Assembly (NCBI GenBank): GCA_005889475.1
Contig: VBGT01000001.1
Location: 1-38,263, forward strand
DNA length: 38,263 bases
DNA from: Chloroflexota bacterium
Lineage (GTDB): Bacteria; Chloroflexota; Limnocylindria; Limnocylindrales; CSP1-4
Direction: 5' to 3'
Shown: one piece after another, positions 1 through 8,938 of the stretch
How positions within the stretch are numbered: position 1 is the first letter of the stretch
Layout: every line of letters begins with the position of its first letter
Made by a program: the position numbers and the translations under genes
The notes under the pieces: generated by a model
The model's input: the letters and a program-made list of their open reading frames with translations, nothing else
The model's database searches: none
What the model was told of the DNA's origin: nothing

Positions 1-908
1 CAGACCGAGAACCCGAGCGCGCCGATTCCGGCCGTGGCGAAGATGAACGCCTTGTACCCGAAGAGCGGCTTCCGACTGAAGACCGGCAGGACCTCGCTGA
101 TCACGCCCATGGCCGGCAGGACCATGACGTACACAGCCGGGTGCGAGTAGAACCAGAAGATGTTCTGGTAGAGCACCGCCTGGCCCTCCGGCGGCAGGAA
201 GAACGTGCCGCCGTAGTTGCGGTCGATGAACAGCATCACCAGGGCGCTCGTGATGACCGGCGTGGCCATGACCACGAGGACGCTCGTGACGAGCATCGTC
301 CAGACCATGATCGGCATCCGGAACAGGGTCATGCCCGGCGCGCGCATCTTGAAGATCGTCACGAGGAAGTTGATCCCGCCGAGGATCGAGCTCGTCCCGA
401 TCAGGACGAGGGCCATGATCCAGAGATCCTCGCCCGGCCCGGTGGAGGCCAACGGGCGGTCCTGGGCGAGCGGGCTGTAGCTCGTCCAGCCGGCCTGGGC
501 CACGCCGCCCGTCAGGAAGCCGCTGAGGAGCAGGACCCCGGCCAGCGGCAGCATCCAGAACGACAGGGCATTGATCCGGGGGAACGCCATGTCCGGCGCG
601 CCGATCATCAGCGGCACGGCGTAGTTCCCGAGCCCCGCGAGCATCGGGATGATGAACAGGAAGATCATCACCGTCGCGTGGATCGAGAACGCCTCGTTGT
701 AGACGTGCTCGTTGGTGAACAGCTGGATGCCGGGCACGGCCAGCTCGGTCCGGACCAGCAGCGCGAAGACGCCGCCGATGAGGAAGAACAGGAACGAGTT
801 GATGACGTACATGATCCCGATCTTCTTGTGATCGGTGGTCGTCAGCCACTCGTAGAGGCCGCCCCGGTAACCCGCGACGGCGGCCGGGCTCAGCGCGTGC
901 GTGGCCAT
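1..908 (-). CDS. coxA: cytochrome c oxidase subunit I (partial, A2-type)
   Basis: Catalytic haem-copper subunit of the aa3-type terminal oxidase, an integral membrane protein that reduces O2 to water and pumps protons. Only the first ~302 residues lie in the window; the C-terminal half with the two further CuB histidines is beyond base 1. Visible are the N-terminal TTDHKKIG motif, the low-spin haem histidine region (AFSIHATVMIF), the D-channel entry aspartate in GAPDMAFPR, and the helix VI CuB histidine with its neighbouring tyrosine. Helix VI reads YSHPAVY (His256, Tyr260). The Tyr-Ser pair and the absence of the usual glutamate (HPEVY) mark class A2 oxidases. The ATG at 908 follows GGAG/AGGG and lies 13 bases after the coxB stop, so both genes form one operon. 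The family and partial state are certain; the A2 assignment is very likely. Confidence 0.97.
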   Translation of the reverse strand, partial: MATHALSPAAVAGYRGGLYEWLTTTDHKKIGIMYVINSFLFFLIGGVFALLVRTELAVPGIQLFTNEHVYNEAFSIHATVMIFLFIIPMLAGLGNYAVPLMIGAPDMAFPRINALSFWMLPLAGVLLLSGFLTGGVAQAGWTSYSPLAQDRPLASTGPGEDLWIMALVLIGTSSILGGINFLVTIFKMRAPGMTLFRMPIMVWTMLVTSVLVVMATPVITSALVMLFIDRNYGGTFFLPPEGQAVLYQNIFWFYSHPAVYVMVLPAMGVISEVLPVFSRKPLFGYKAFIFATAGIGALGFSV

Positions 909-921
909 CCCTACCGGCTCC

Positions 922-2046
922 TTATTTGACCGTGAGCGTGCCCGTCATCGGCGCGATCGGATGGATCGAGCAGATGAACGTATACGTCCCTGGCGCCAGG
1001 GGCTCGTACTGGTAGTTCTTCTCCGTGCCGCCCGGGATCGCGTCCTGCTTCTGGACGACCGTGGTGCCGTCGCTCTGGCGGATCTCGACGTCGTGGGTGA
1101 TCGAGCTCGGGTCGCCGTTCTTGAAGTTGATAACGAACGGCGTGTTACCCGCGACCTCGAGGGTCTTCACATCGAACGCGATGTTCTTCGCCTCGACCTT
1201 GAGCGTGGGCGCCCCGGACGGGGGCGGCGGCGGGGTCGCGTTCGCGACCTCGACCAGCTTGGCCAGCCACGCGTCGAAGTCCGGTTGGCTCATGGCGATC
1301 ACGTCGAAGTGCATCGCGTTGTGGAACGTGCCGCACAGCTCGGCGCACTGCCCATGGAAGGTCTGGCCGGCCTCATCGGCGTCGACCGTGAACTCGAAAT
1401 GGTTGGTCTGACCGGGGACGACGTCGCGCTTGAACAGGAAGCGCGGCACGTACCAGGCGTGGATGACGTCACCGCTGGTCAGCGTCACGTAGACCTTCTT
1501 GCCGACGGGCACGGCCATGCCGCCGCCGCCGCTCCCGCTGAGTGCCTTCGTCTGCGTGGCCAGGTGCTTTCCGCCCGCGTCGAGGTACTCGAACTGCCAC
1601 TGGAACTGGCCGGCGATGGCGTTGATCCGGACGTCGGGCTGGCCGCCCTGGGCGACGCTCGTCGCATCGACCTTGTTGAGCGTGTCCCAGGACACCCCGA
1701 ACAGGAACAGGACGATGACCGTGGGGATCGCGGTCCAGAGCGCCTCGACGACGTTGTTGCCGTGCGTCTGGGGCGGGAGCTCGGTGTCCGTCGGGCGGCG
1801 CCGGTAGCGAAGGATGCTCCAGACGATCAGGCCTTCGACGGCGAGGAAGATCGCGACCGCGATCGCGAACACGACGTCGTACAGCTGGCTGATCTCGTGC
1901 GCCCGATCCGTGACTGCTTTGGGCGGAAACAGCGACGAGCCGGCACCGCTCCAGAAGACGAGACCGACGATGGCGATCAGGAGGACCACGACGCCGCCGG
2001 CGACGATCGCTTCGGAGGCGGGGCGCTTCCTCGGACTGGTCGACAT
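922..2046 (-). CDS. coxB: cytochrome c oxidase subunit II with extra C-terminal cupredoxin domain
   Basis: Accepts electrons at the binuclear CuA centre and passes them to subunit I. The 374-residue protein has two N-terminal membrane helices (about 14-34 and 58-78). A periplasmic CuA domain follows, with ligands His196, Cys234, Glu236, Cys238, His242 and Met245. After a Pro/Ala linker (about 268-280) there is a second cupredoxin-like domain to the end. It has a complete set of likely type-1 copper ligands: His318 (THDVEI), Cys359, His362 and Met367. Caa3 oxidases usually carry cytochrome c in this position, so the extra domain could be a built-in electron donor (inference). The ATG at 2046 has GAGGAG just upstream. 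It is followed by coxA and is divergent from ctaG. Confidence 0.95.
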   Translation of the reverse strand: MSTSPRKRPASEAIVAGGVVVLLIAIVGLVFWSGAGSSLFPPKAVTDRAHEISQLYDVVFAIAVAIFLAVEGLIVWSILRYRRRPTDTELPPQTHGNNVVEALWTAIPTVIVLFLFGVSWDTLNKVDATSVAQGGQPDVRINAIAGQFQWQFEYLDAGGKHLATQTKALSGSGGGGMAVPVGKKVYVTLTSGDVIHAWYVPRFLFKRDVVPGQTNHFEFTVDADEAGQTFHGQCAELCGTFHNAMHFDVIAMSQPDFDAWLAKLVEVANATPPPPPSGAPTLKVEAKNIAFDVKTLEVAGNTPFVINFKNGDPSSITHDVEIRQSDGTTVVQKQDAIPGGTEKNYQYEPLAPGTYTFICSIHPIAPMTGTLTVK

Positions 2047-2195
2047 GGCTCCTCGGCTGCGTCGGCGGTACCGGGACCCGGGAGCCTGGGACCGGGGGCC
2101 GCCGGGTGGTGACGTTGAAACGGCCGACCTGCGAGGGCCAGCCGAAGGCCATCATAGCGCGGGGTCGGATCGACGCGCCGTGCGACCATGGCACC

Positions 2196-3197
2196 GTGGT
2201 TCGCCTCCTGGGTCGCCTCGCCGTCGCGGGCGCCGTGCTGGCGTGGCCAGCCTCGGCCCTGGCCGACGGGCCGGTCCCCGCCGAGCCGCCGAGCCTGCGG
2301 ACGCTCGTCCTCGGCTGGTCGCTCGAGCCGTCGGTGGCGATCCCCCTGGTCCTCGCCGCGATCGGCTGGCTGGCGATCGTCCGGCGGGTCGCGCGGCTGC
2401 ATCCGGACCGGCCGGTGCCCGCCGCTCGAACGGCGGCGTTCCTCGGCGGGCTGGCCGCGATCGCCGTCGCGCTCCTGTCCGGGATCGAGCGCTACGACAC
2501 CACCTTGTTCTCGGTGCACATGGTCCAGCACCTGCTGCTCATGCTGGTCGCGGCACCGCTCATCGCCCTCGCCGCGCCGATCACGCAGCTGCTCCGCGCT
2601 GCCTCACCGGAGGTGCGCAGCCGGTGGCTCCTGCCGGTCCTGCAGTCGGCGCCCGCCGCCGCGCTTGGCCACCCCCTGGTCGCGTGGCTGACGTTCACGC
2701 TCGTGCTGTGGATCAGCCACTTCTCGCCCCTGTTCGACCTCGCCCTCGAGAGCCCCGGGATCCACGAGCTCGAGCACGCCGGGTTCCTGATCGCGGCGCT
2801 GCTCTTCTGGTGGCCGGTCATCGGCCTGGACCCGGCGCCCCACCGGCTGGGCTACCCGGCGCGGGCCTTGTACCTGCTGGCCCAGATGCCGTTCAACTCC
2901 TTCCTCGGCATGGCGATCCTCTTCGCCGCGGCCCCGCTCTACCCGCACTACGCGACGCTCGGGACCCCGTACGGCATCTCGCCCCTCGCCGACCAGGAGC
3001 TCGCGGGCGGGATCATGTGGCTCGCCGGGGACGTCGTGTTCATCGTGGGCATCCTCGTCGTGGTCGCGGCCTGGATGCGCCACGAGGAGCGCGACGCGCC
3101 CGCCGCGGAGCGCCGGACCGCGGCGCGCCGGGCGCTGATCAACGAACGGGCAGACCAGCTCGCGCGCGCGAAGCGAGAGGGGCTCGGGCCGAACTGA
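2196..3197 (+). CDS. ctaG: cytochrome c oxidase assembly factor CtaG (caa3 type)
   Basis: Multi-pass membrane protein of the caa3_CtaG family, required for assembly of the oxidase, probably at the CuB site. The 333 residues include an apparent signal sequence (VVRLLGRLAVAGAVLAWP) and about seven membrane helices. They also carry the family histidines in SVHMVQHLLLM and ELEHAGF and the conserved PxNSFLGMAI stretch. The frame is open upstream to 2106, but that part does not look like protein. I therefore place the start at the GTG at 2196, where the signal sequence begins; no clear ribosome binding site decides it. It is divergent from coxB across about 150 bases and convergent with the dehydratase gene, with an 18-base gap. 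Confidence 0.88.
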   Translation: MVRLLGRLAVAGAVLAWPASALADGPVPAEPPSLRTLVLGWSLEPSVAIPLVLAAIGWLAIVRRVARLHPDRPVPAARTAAFLGGLAAIAVALLSGIERYDTTLFSVHMVQHLLLMLVAAPLIALAAPITQLLRAASPEVRSRWLLPVLQSAPAAALGHPLVAWLTFTLVLWISHFSPLFDLALESPGIHELEHAGFLIAALLFWWPVIGLDPAPHRLGYPARALYLLAQMPFNSFLGMAILFAAAPLYPHYATLGTPYGISPLADQELAGGIMWLAGDVVFIVGILVVVAAWMRHEERDAPAAERRTAARRALINERADQLARAKREGLGPN

Positions 3198-3215
3198 GCG
3201 GCGCGATGGCGGCGC

Positions 3216-4295
3216 TCAGGCCGCGCCGGGGATCGGGGCGGAGAGCAGCTCGCGGTACCGCTCGGGGTCGACGTTGCCGCCGCTGACGATCGCCACAACG
3301 GTCCCGCTGAGCCCGGCGACCCCTGCCCCACGGGCATGGAAACGGGCCGCGACGGGCGCCAGCGCACCCGACGGCTCGACGACCAGGCGCGCTTCCTCGG
3401 CGACCAGTCGCACGCCCGCGGCGATCTCGGCTTCGCTGACCGTGACCACGCCGTCCATGAGCTTCGAAAGATGCGCGAAGTTGCGAGCGCCGATCGCCTG
3501 CGACCGGACGCCATCGGCGATCGTGCTGCCGGTCCGGACCGCGTCCCAGCGCACGATGCGGCCCTCGCGCAGCGATTGCGCCGCGTCGGCCGCGAGCTCC
3601 GGCTCGACGCCGATGATTCGAGCATCCGGATGCAGCGCCCGGATCGCCACCGCGACGCCGCTCGACAGGCCGCCGCCGCCGATCGGCACGAGCACGGCGG
3701 CGAGATCCGGCACGTCCTCGGCGATCTCCAGGCCGAGCGTCCCCTGGCCGGCGATGATCCGATCGTCGTCGTACGGCGGGATGAACTCGAGGCCGCGCTC
3801 GCTCGCGAGCCGGTCGGCCATCGCCTCGCGCTCGCTGCTCGCCGGTCCCACCGTCACGATCTCGGCGCCGTCGGCCTCGACGCGACGACGCTTGACCGCC
3901 GGTGCGTCGGAGGGCATGACGATGACGGCATGGATCCCGAGCAGCCGTGCCGCACGGGCGACGCCCTGGGCATGGTTGCCCGACGAGTGGGTGACCACCC
4001 CGCGTGCCCGCTGCTCCGGCGTCAGGCTCGCAATTGCGTGGTAGGCGCCGCGGATCTTGAACGCGCCGATGGGTTGCAGCGACTCGGCCTTGAGGAGCAC
4101 GCGCGGCCCGCCCGGGCCGGCCGTCCCGAAGGGGAGCAGCGGGGTGCGGATCGCCACGCCGGCGAGATTCGCCGCCGCCCCACGAACGTCCTCGATCGAG
4201 ACGAGCGGCGCCTCGTTCGAATCTCCCGTTGACGCCCCTGCCCCGCCGATCTGTGTGCCCGCCCGAGCGCCGCTTTGCGTCGCCTCGGTCGTCAT
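3216..4295 (-). CDS. PLP-dependent threonine/serine dehydratase
   Basis: Fold type II PLP enzyme that deaminates threonine (to 2-oxobutyrate) or serine; some close relatives are serine racemases. The PLP lysine lies in IGAFKIRGA. The phosphate-binding loop is GGGGLSSG and the substrate loop SSGNHAQG. There is no C-terminal ACT regulatory domain, so it is the short catabolic/racemase type (359 residues), not the isoleucine-biosynthetic long form. An upstream in-frame ATG exists at 4337, but the ATG at 4295 overlaps the TGA of the DksA-like gene (ATGA), suggesting translational coupling, and is preferred. The N-terminus (about 30 residues, Gly/Ala/Thr rich) is not conserved family sequence. The exact substrate cannot be read from sequence. 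Confidence 0.88.
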   Translation of the reverse strand: MTTEATQSGARAGTQIGGAGASTGDSNEAPLVSIEDVRGAAANLAGVAIRTPLLPFGTAGPGGPRVLLKAESLQPIGAFKIRGAYHAIASLTPEQRARGVVTHSSGNHAQGVARAARLLGIHAVIVMPSDAPAVKRRRVEADGAEIVTVGPASSEREAMADRLASERGLEFIPPYDDDRIIAGQGTLGLEIAEDVPDLAAVLVPIGGGGLSSGVAVAIRALHPDARIIGVEPELAADAAQSLREGRIVRWDAVRTGSTIADGVRSQAIGARNFAHLSKLMDGVVTVSEAEIAAGVRLVAEEARLVVEPSGALAPVAARFHARGAGVAGLSGTVVAIVSGGNVDPERYRELLSAPIPGAA

Positions 4296-4630
4296 CGCTC
4301 GAGCTTGCGAGCGCAGTCGATGCACGTCGGCGCCCACGGGATCGCCTCCAGCCGCTCCGCGCCGATCGGGTTGCCGCAGTTCGTGCAGATCCCGTACGTG
4401 CCATCGTCGATCGAGCGGAGCGCCGCCTCGACCCGCGACAGCTCGAGGCGCGAGCGGTCGCGCAGCGCGAGGTCCCGCTGCTGCTCGAAGACCTGGCTCG
4501 CGGCGGCCGCCTGCGAGCCGTACGTCATCTGTGCCGGGTTCTCGATCGGCTGCCCGAGCTCGACGAGCAGGCGTTCGCGCTCGGCGTTGAGGCTCGCGCG
4601 CGCGGTCTCGAGGTCCGTAGCTGGGGACAT
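4292..4630 (-). CDS. TraR/DksA-family C4 zinc-finger protein
   Basis: Small (112 residues) protein with an N-terminal alpha-helical coiled-coil segment (about 1-75). A C-terminal four-cysteine zinc finger follows (CTNCG and, 17 residues on, CIDC). DksA-like proteins insert into the RNA polymerase secondary channel and modulate initiation, often with ppGpp; whether this one does so is inference. The coiled-coil tip lacks an obvious DxxDxA motif of true DksA, so it is better called DksA/TraR-like. A TACGAT box six bases before the ATG suggests its own leaderless promoter, although it sits 27 bases behind potC on the same strand. Its stop overlaps the start of the dehydratase gene. Confidence 0.88.
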   Translation of the reverse strand: MSPATDLETARASLNAERERLLVELGQPIENPAQMTYGSQAAAASQVFEQQRDLALRDRSRLELSRVEAALRSIDDGTYGICTNCGNPIGAERLEAIPWAPTCIDCARKLER

Positions 4631-4636
4631 GCCCGG

Positions 4637-4642
4637 ATCGTA
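4637..4642 (-). promoter_or_regulatory. -10 box of dksA-like gene (leaderless)
   Basis: TACGAT on the minus strand, followed by six bases (CCGGGC) and the ATG at 4630. This spacing puts the transcript start at or next to the start codon. No good -35 is visible. Confidence 0.5.
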
Positions 4643-4657
4643 CTCCGAGTGGCGGAC

Positions 4658-5455
4658 TCAGCCCCGAGCCACCGCCCCGGTGTCCGAGGTCAGGCGCGAG
4701 GCGAAGTAGACGGGCACGACGGAGAGCAGGATTGCGGCGAGCCCGGCGACGTTCACGAGGGCAACCTGGTTGGCGAGCCGGAAGCTCCGGAAGATCCAGA
4801 TCGGCAGCGTCTGGACGCCGCCGGCGGTGAAGATCGTGACGATCACCTCGTCGAACGAGAGCGCGAACGCGAGCAGCGCGCCGGCCAGCATGGCCGATCG
4901 AACGGTCGGAAAGGTCACGCGCCGGAAGGTCTGCCAGGTGTCAGCGCCAAGGTCGCTCGATGCCTCTTCGAGCGACCGGCTCACGCGGCGCATCCGGGCG
5001 ACGACGTTGTTGTAGACGAGGACGACGCAGAAGGTCGCGTGGCCGATGACGATCGCCAGCAGCCCGAGCGGCAGGCCGGTCGTGGCAAACGTGGTGCTGA
5101 GGGCCATCCCGGTGACGATTCCAGGCAGGGCAATGGGGAACACGACGACGAACGAGATTGCCTGTCGGCCGAAGAAGCGATAGCGCGCCACCGCGACCGC
5201 AGCCAGGCTTCCGAGCACCAGCGCGACCGCGGAGGCACCGAAGGCGATCGCGACGGACGTCACGAAGGCGTCCCGAAGCCCAGTGTTCGCGAGCGCCGCG
5301 TCGACCCATCGGAGGCTGAAGCCGGCGGGCGGCCAGCTCGTGGACCCGCTCGAGTTGAAGGCGTACGCGATGACGACGGCGAGCGGGAAATAGATGAACA
5401 CGAGGGTGCCGACCGTCGCCGCGATCAATCCCCAGCGCGCTCCGCGTCCGCTCAT
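4658..5455 (-). CDS. potC: ABC transporter permease, PotC-like
   Basis: Second inner-membrane permease of a polyamine-type ABC importer (265 residues, about six membrane helices). The EAA cytoplasmic loop, which docks on the ATPase, is visible as SLEEASSDLGADTWQTFRRVTFP. The C-terminal FALSFDEVIVTIF stretch is characteristic of PotC. The frame stays open far upstream, but the true start is the ATG at 5455, overlapping the potB stop as ATGA and giving the usual MSGRG...-helix N-terminus. It is last of the four transporter genes; the DksA-like gene follows 27 bases on. Substrate (spermidine, putrescine or a related amine) is inferred from family only. Confidence 0.93.
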   Translation of the reverse strand: MSGRGARWGLIAATVGTLVFIYFPLAVVIAYAFNSSGSTSWPPAGFSLRWVDAALANTGLRDAFVTSVAIAFGASAVALVLGSLAAVAVARYRFFGRQAISFVVVFPIALPGIVTGMALSTTFATTGLPLGLLAIVIGHATFCVVLVYNNVVARMRRVSRSLEEASSDLGADTWQTFRRVTFPTVRSAMLAGALLAFALSFDEVIVTIFTAGGVQTLPIWIFRSFRLANQVALVNVAGLAAILLSVVPVYFASRLTSDTGAVARG

Positions 5456-6348
5456 AGCGCCTCGAACGCCCCGAGGCGTCGCGCCAGAGCGAGGTAGCCG
5501 AGCATGACGAGCAGCGGCACGACCGAGAGCGCAGCGGCGAGCGGCAGGTTCGGGGCGCCGAAGTTCAGGTAGATGAGGTTGCCGATGAACTGCGTCGTCG
5601 TGATGAGCGAGGGCGCCACGTAGTCGCCGAGCGTGAGCGAGAACGTGAAGATCGACCCCGCCGCGAGCGCCGGGATGACCAGCGGAAACACAACGCGACG
5701 GAACGTCGTCCCGCCGCGAGCGCCCAGGTCCGACGATGCCTCCAGCACCGAGGACGGGATCCGTTCCAACCCTGCGAAGAGCGGCAGGATCATGTACGGC
5801 AGCCAGAGGTAGGTGAAGACCAGCCACAACCCGATCTCGGTCTGGCCCGGCCCGCGGAGCCCGATCGGCGCGAGCAGCCAGTTCAGCAGGCCGTCCTCGG
5901 ACAGGATCAGCCGCCACGAGTACGCCTTGACGAGGTAGCTCGCCCAGAGCGGCATCAGCACCGCGACGACCAGCAGCCCGCGGACACGCGGCGACGCGAC
6001 GCGCGCCATGAAGTACGCGATCGGGAAGGCCAGGACGGCGCACGTCAGCGTCACGGCAGCGGCCATGCCGACCGTTCGCAGCAGCACGGTCCGATAGATC
6101 GGGGTCGTCGCGATTTCGATGAAGTTGTCGAGCGAAAGCGTTCGGCTCACGAGGCCGGTGAACTCGTCGCGAAGCCAAACCGAGTTGAGGAACAGGACGC
6201 CGAGGGCGCCGAGATACATGACCACGAGCCAGCCGACCGGTGCTGCGAGCAGGAGGGCGAGCCGTACGCGCGGGCGCCGGTCGAGCCAGATCGCGACGCG
6301 CCGCGAGACGGACGCTGCGGCGGGGCGCTCCGCAGGCGCCACGGTCAC
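5452..6348 (-). CDS. potB: ABC transporter permease, PotB-like
   Basis: First permease of the importer, 298 residues, with about six membrane helices. The EAA loop reads VLEASSDLGARGGTTFRRVVFP, very close to that of the neighbouring permease. The gene starts at a GTG at 6348 after a 73-base gap from potD that holds a strong hairpin (6361-6389). The stop overlaps the potC start. The MPLWASYLVKAYSW segment is typical of the PotB/spermidine permease branch. Function as half of the membrane channel is secure; the substrate is inferred. Confidence 0.93.
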   Translation of the reverse strand: MTVAPAERPAAASVSRRVAIWLDRRPRVRLALLLAAPVGWLVVMYLGALGVLFLNSVWLRDEFTGLVSRTLSLDNFIEIATTPIYRTVLLRTVGMAAAVTLTCAVLAFPIAYFMARVASPRVRGLLVVAVLMPLWASYLVKAYSWRLILSEDGLLNWLLAPIGLRGPGQTEIGLWLVFTYLWLPYMILPLFAGLERIPSSVLEASSDLGARGGTTFRRVVFPLVIPALAAGSIFTFSLTLGDYVAPSLITTTQFIGNLIYLNFGAPNLPLAAALSVVPLLVMLGYLALARRLGAFEAL

Positions 6349-6360
6349 GCTGGAACAGCA

Positions 6361-6389
6361 CCGGCCCGAGCGGTGCCCGCTCGGGCCGG
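6361..6389 (-). terminator. hairpin between potD and potB (attenuator-like)
   Basis: A perfect 13-bp inverted repeat (CCGGCCCGAGCGG and its complement around a TGC loop) lies in the only sizeable gap within the transporter operon. No T-tract follows. Such hairpins after binding-protein genes commonly protect or partly terminate the message, so that more binding protein than permease is made (inference). Confidence 0.6.
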
Positions 6390-6421
6390 CTTCAAATGGG
6401 CGCGGCCGATCGACGGCGCAA

Positions 6422-7609
6422 TCAGCCCTTGATCTCGGTCCAGGCCTTGACCCAGTCGTCGAAGCCCTTGCACTTCGTGTCCGTCCGCCCGTCGACGCAT
6501 GTCGTCTCGGGCGTCTGCCAATACCAGACGCTCTTCCAGTAGTTGACGTCTGCCGCGTAGAACGCGTCGCAGTTCGCCTGATCGGCGGCAGAGAGCGCGC
6601 AGGCCTTGCTGTTGCCCGGAGCTTCGCCGAACCAGGACGCGACCTGGGCGTTCACCTCTGGCGAGACGATGTAGTCCAGCCACTTGTAGGCGCAGTTGAG
6701 ATGCGGCGTCTTCGAGTTGATCATCCACGTGTCCGACCAGCCGGTCGCGCCGTCCGGCGGCTGGATCGCCTTGACCGGGATCGGCGGGTCCTCGGCCTGC
6801 AGGAGATTCGTGATCACCTGCCAGGTGGTCCCGACCAGCGCGTCGCCGGCCTCGAACGCCTGCTGCTGCTTGGCGTAGTCGGTCCAGTACTGGCCGATGC
6901 CCGGCTTCTGCTGCTTCATGAGGTCGACGACCGCCTGGAACTGCGTGTCGTCGAGCGCGTACGGGTTGGTGATCTTGAGGTCCGGCTTCGTCTTCATCAG
7001 CACGACGGCGCCGTCGGCGATGTAGATCGGCGCGTCATACACCGAGATCTTCTTGTCGGTGAACCACGACTTGCTCGGGTCGAACATGTCCGACCAGGTC
7101 GTCAGGTCCGGGGTGACCTTGTCGGTCCGCCACATGAGCAGATTCGCGCCCCGACCGTGCGGGACCCCGTAATGGACGCCATCGACGGTGTTGTATGGCT
7201 TGTCCTTGAGGTCCGCGAAGACGTCCGCATAGCTCTTGACGAGGTCGACGTTGATGGGCTGGACGTACCCGGCCCGGACGAGCCGGAGGCTGGCGTCGCC
7301 CGACGCCGAGACCACGTCGTACTTCCCGGGGTTGGTCGTGTACAGGCCGAATGCCTCGTCGCTCGTCCCGAAGACCTGGACCGTCGTCTTGCAGCCGGTG
7401 CTGTCCTCGAACGGCTTCACCCAGTTGACGGTCGGATCTGTCCCACCGTTCTCGGCGTAGCCGGGCCACGCGAGCACCGACAGCGCGCCTTCCCCGGCCC
7501 CGATCGCCGTCGGCAGGTTGAACGACGGCTTCGGCGTGCCACTGGTCGCGCAGGCCGACAGGGCCAGCGCGCTCGCAGCGATCAGCATCATCGCGCGATG
7601 GATCCTCAT
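6422..7609 (-). CDS. potD: polyamine-type ABC transporter substrate-binding lipoprotein
   Basis: Extracytoplasmic solute-binding protein of 395 residues. The N-terminus is a lipoprotein signal peptide ending in the lipobox LSAC with Cys20 as the acylation site. The mature part shows the PotD-like start [15 protein letters not shown], followed by sections typical of the PotD/PotF family. The ATG at 7609 lies within the potA stop (ATGA) and has GGAGGAG just before it, so it is translated from the potA message. Several cysteines near the C-terminus (for example in [11 protein letters not shown] and [12 protein letters not shown]) could form disulfides. Binding of spermidine/putrescine is family inference; aromatic pocket residues were not verified. 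Confidence 0.92.
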   Translation of the reverse strand: MRIHRAMMLIAASALALSACATSGTPKPSFNLPTAIGAGEGALSVLAWPGYAENGGTDPTVNWVKPFEDSTGCKTTVQVFGTSDEAFGLYTTNPGKYDVVSASGDASLRLVRAGYVQPINVDLVKSYADVFADLKDKPYNTVDGVHYGVPHGRGANLLMWRTDKVTPDLTTWSDMFDPSKSWFTDKKISVYDAPIYIADGAVVLMKTKPDLKITNPYALDDTQFQAVVDLMKQQKPGIGQYWTDYAKQQQAFEAGDALVGTTWQVITNLLQAEDPPIPVKAIQPPDGATGWSDTWMINSKTPHLNCAYKWLDYIVSPEVNAQVASWFGEAPGNSKACALSAADQANCDAFYAADVNYWKSVWYWQTPETTCVDGRTDTKCKGFDDWVKAWTEIKG

Positions 7610-8805
7610 GCTCCTCCTCCCCGGGAACCCTCCTGGTCCCCGATCCTGAAGTTGTGGTGCCGCTTCCAGATCAGCCGAACTCGGCGGCCCTCCGCGGCCA
7701 GCGCTTCCATCGATGAGGTCGCCAGATTCTGCTCGGTCACGACAAGCTCAGTGCCGGCGTCGAGCACCACGATGTAGCGCGTGTCCGGCCCGAGGTAGAC
7801 GACGTTGCGGATGGTGCCATCGGCGCCCACCTCGTCGTCGGCCACGGCCGCGTTCGGCTCGGCCATTCGGATCTTCTCCGGTCGCACGGTGTACAGGCCG
7901 GCGTCGCCGACCAGCGCCATTGCGGCGTCACCGCGGAGCAGATTGGACGTCCCGACGAAGCCCGCGACGAACGCGGTTGCCGGGCGCTCGTACATCTCCG
8001 CCGGTGAGCCGACCTGCTCGACCCGGCCGCGGTTGAACACGGCCAGCCGGTCGCTCATGGTCAGCGCTTCCTCCTGGTCGTGGGTCACGTAGATGAACGT
8101 GATCCGGACGTCCCGCTGGATCGCCTTGAGCTCGAGCTGCATCTCCTCCCGGAGCTTGAGGTCGAGCGCGCCGAGCGGTTCGTCGAGGAGCAGCACGCGC
8201 GGGCGGTTGACGAGCGCGCGCGCGAGCGCGACGCGCTGGCGCTGCCCGCCCGAGAGCTGGGATGGCTTGCGGCGCTCGTAGCCGTTGAGCCTGACCATCG
8301 CCAGCGCGTCCCCGACGCGGCGCTCCCGCTCCGGGCGGGGCACCTTGCGGATGGTCAGCCCGTACGCGACATTCTCACCGACGGTCATGTGCGGGAACAG
8401 CGCGTAGTCCTGGAAGACCGTGTTGACGTCCCGCTCGAACGGGGCGCGCTGGGTGACGTCCTCGCCGTGCAGGTACACCCGGCCCTCGGTCGGCAGCTCG
8501 AAGCCGGCGATCAGCCGGAGCGTCGTCGTCTTGCCCGAGCCTGACGGGCCGAGCATCGAGAAGAACTCGCCATCGCGGATCTCGAGGTCGATGCCGTCGA
8601 CGGCGGTCACGGTGTCGGCGTCCGGGCTCGCCCCGGTGGATCGCGCCACGCGCCGGCCGACCTCGCCGCTGAATCGCTTCACGAGGTGCTCCAGCCGGAC
8701 GGCGGCCGCGCCCGAGGGAGCCGGCGCAGGCGCCGGTGCGGGGTCGTCCCGGGTCAGGATGGCCAAGCGACTCCTCGTGCGGCTCCCGTCGACTGTGGCG
8801 GCCAC
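7606..8805 (-). CDS. potA: ABC transporter ATP-binding protein, PotA-like
   Basis: ATPase of the importer, 399 residues. The Walker A loop is GPSGSGKT (86-93), the Q-loop Gln is 132, the signature LSGGQ is at 184-188, Walker B (VLLLDEP) is about 204-210 and the H-loop is in [11 protein letters not shown]-terminal TOBE domain begins near residue 270. Two oddities are visible. There is an Ala-Pro repeat in the N-terminal 35 residues, and about 20 extra residues (46-66) within the first beta hairpin of the nucleotide-binding domain. The start used is a GTG at 8805; a later start would remove only the non-conserved extension. It is first in potA-potD-potB-potC. Confidence 0.93.
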   Translation of the reverse strand: MAATVDGSRTRSRLAILTRDDPAPAPAPAPSGAAAVRLEHLVKRFSGEVGRRVARSTGASPDADTVTAVDGIDLEIRDGEFFSMLGPSGSGKTTTLRLIAGFELPTEGRVYLHGEDVTQRAPFERDVNTVFQDYALFPHMTVGENVAYGLTIRKVPRPERERRVGDALAMVRLNGYERRKPSQLSGGQRQRVALARALVNRPRVLLLDEPLGALDLKLREEMQLELKAIQRDVRITFIYVTHDQEEALTMSDRLAVFNRGRVEQVGSPAEMYERPATAFVAGFVGTSNLLRGDAAMALVGDAGLYTVRPEKIRMAEPNAAVADDEVGADGTIRNVVYLGPDTRYIVVLDAGTELVVTEQNLATSSMEALAAEGRRVRLIWKRHHNFRIGDQEGSRGGGA

Positions 8806-8926
8806 GGCGACGAGATTCGCAGCTCACCTCGCGCGTTCCCGCGAGGTTCGCACGCCCTGCCGAGGCGGCGTTCGGTGGAGTGTCCGGGCGCGGCCGAGGC
8901 CATGTCAAGGTCGCGGATGCCAGTGC

Positions 8927-8932
8927 TACCCT
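8927..8932 (+). promoter_or_regulatory. -10 box of fdxA (leaderless)
   Basis: TACCCT followed by exactly six bases and the ATG at 8939. There is no Shine-Dalgarno sequence, so the transcript probably begins at the start codon. Confidence 0.55.
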
Positions 8933-8938
8933 CCGGCC

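Noticed and set aside
141-929. Plus-strand open frame of 262 residues opposite coxA
   Set aside because: Composition is dominated by Arg, Asp, Glu and His with no hydrophobic core, as expected from the antisense of a high-GC gene; coxA on the other strand is unmistakable.
4658-6361. A single 567-residue permease formed by potB and potC
   Set aside because: The first half of this frame is out of phase with potB and has no membrane helices. Two separate permeases with an ATGA overlap explain the region.
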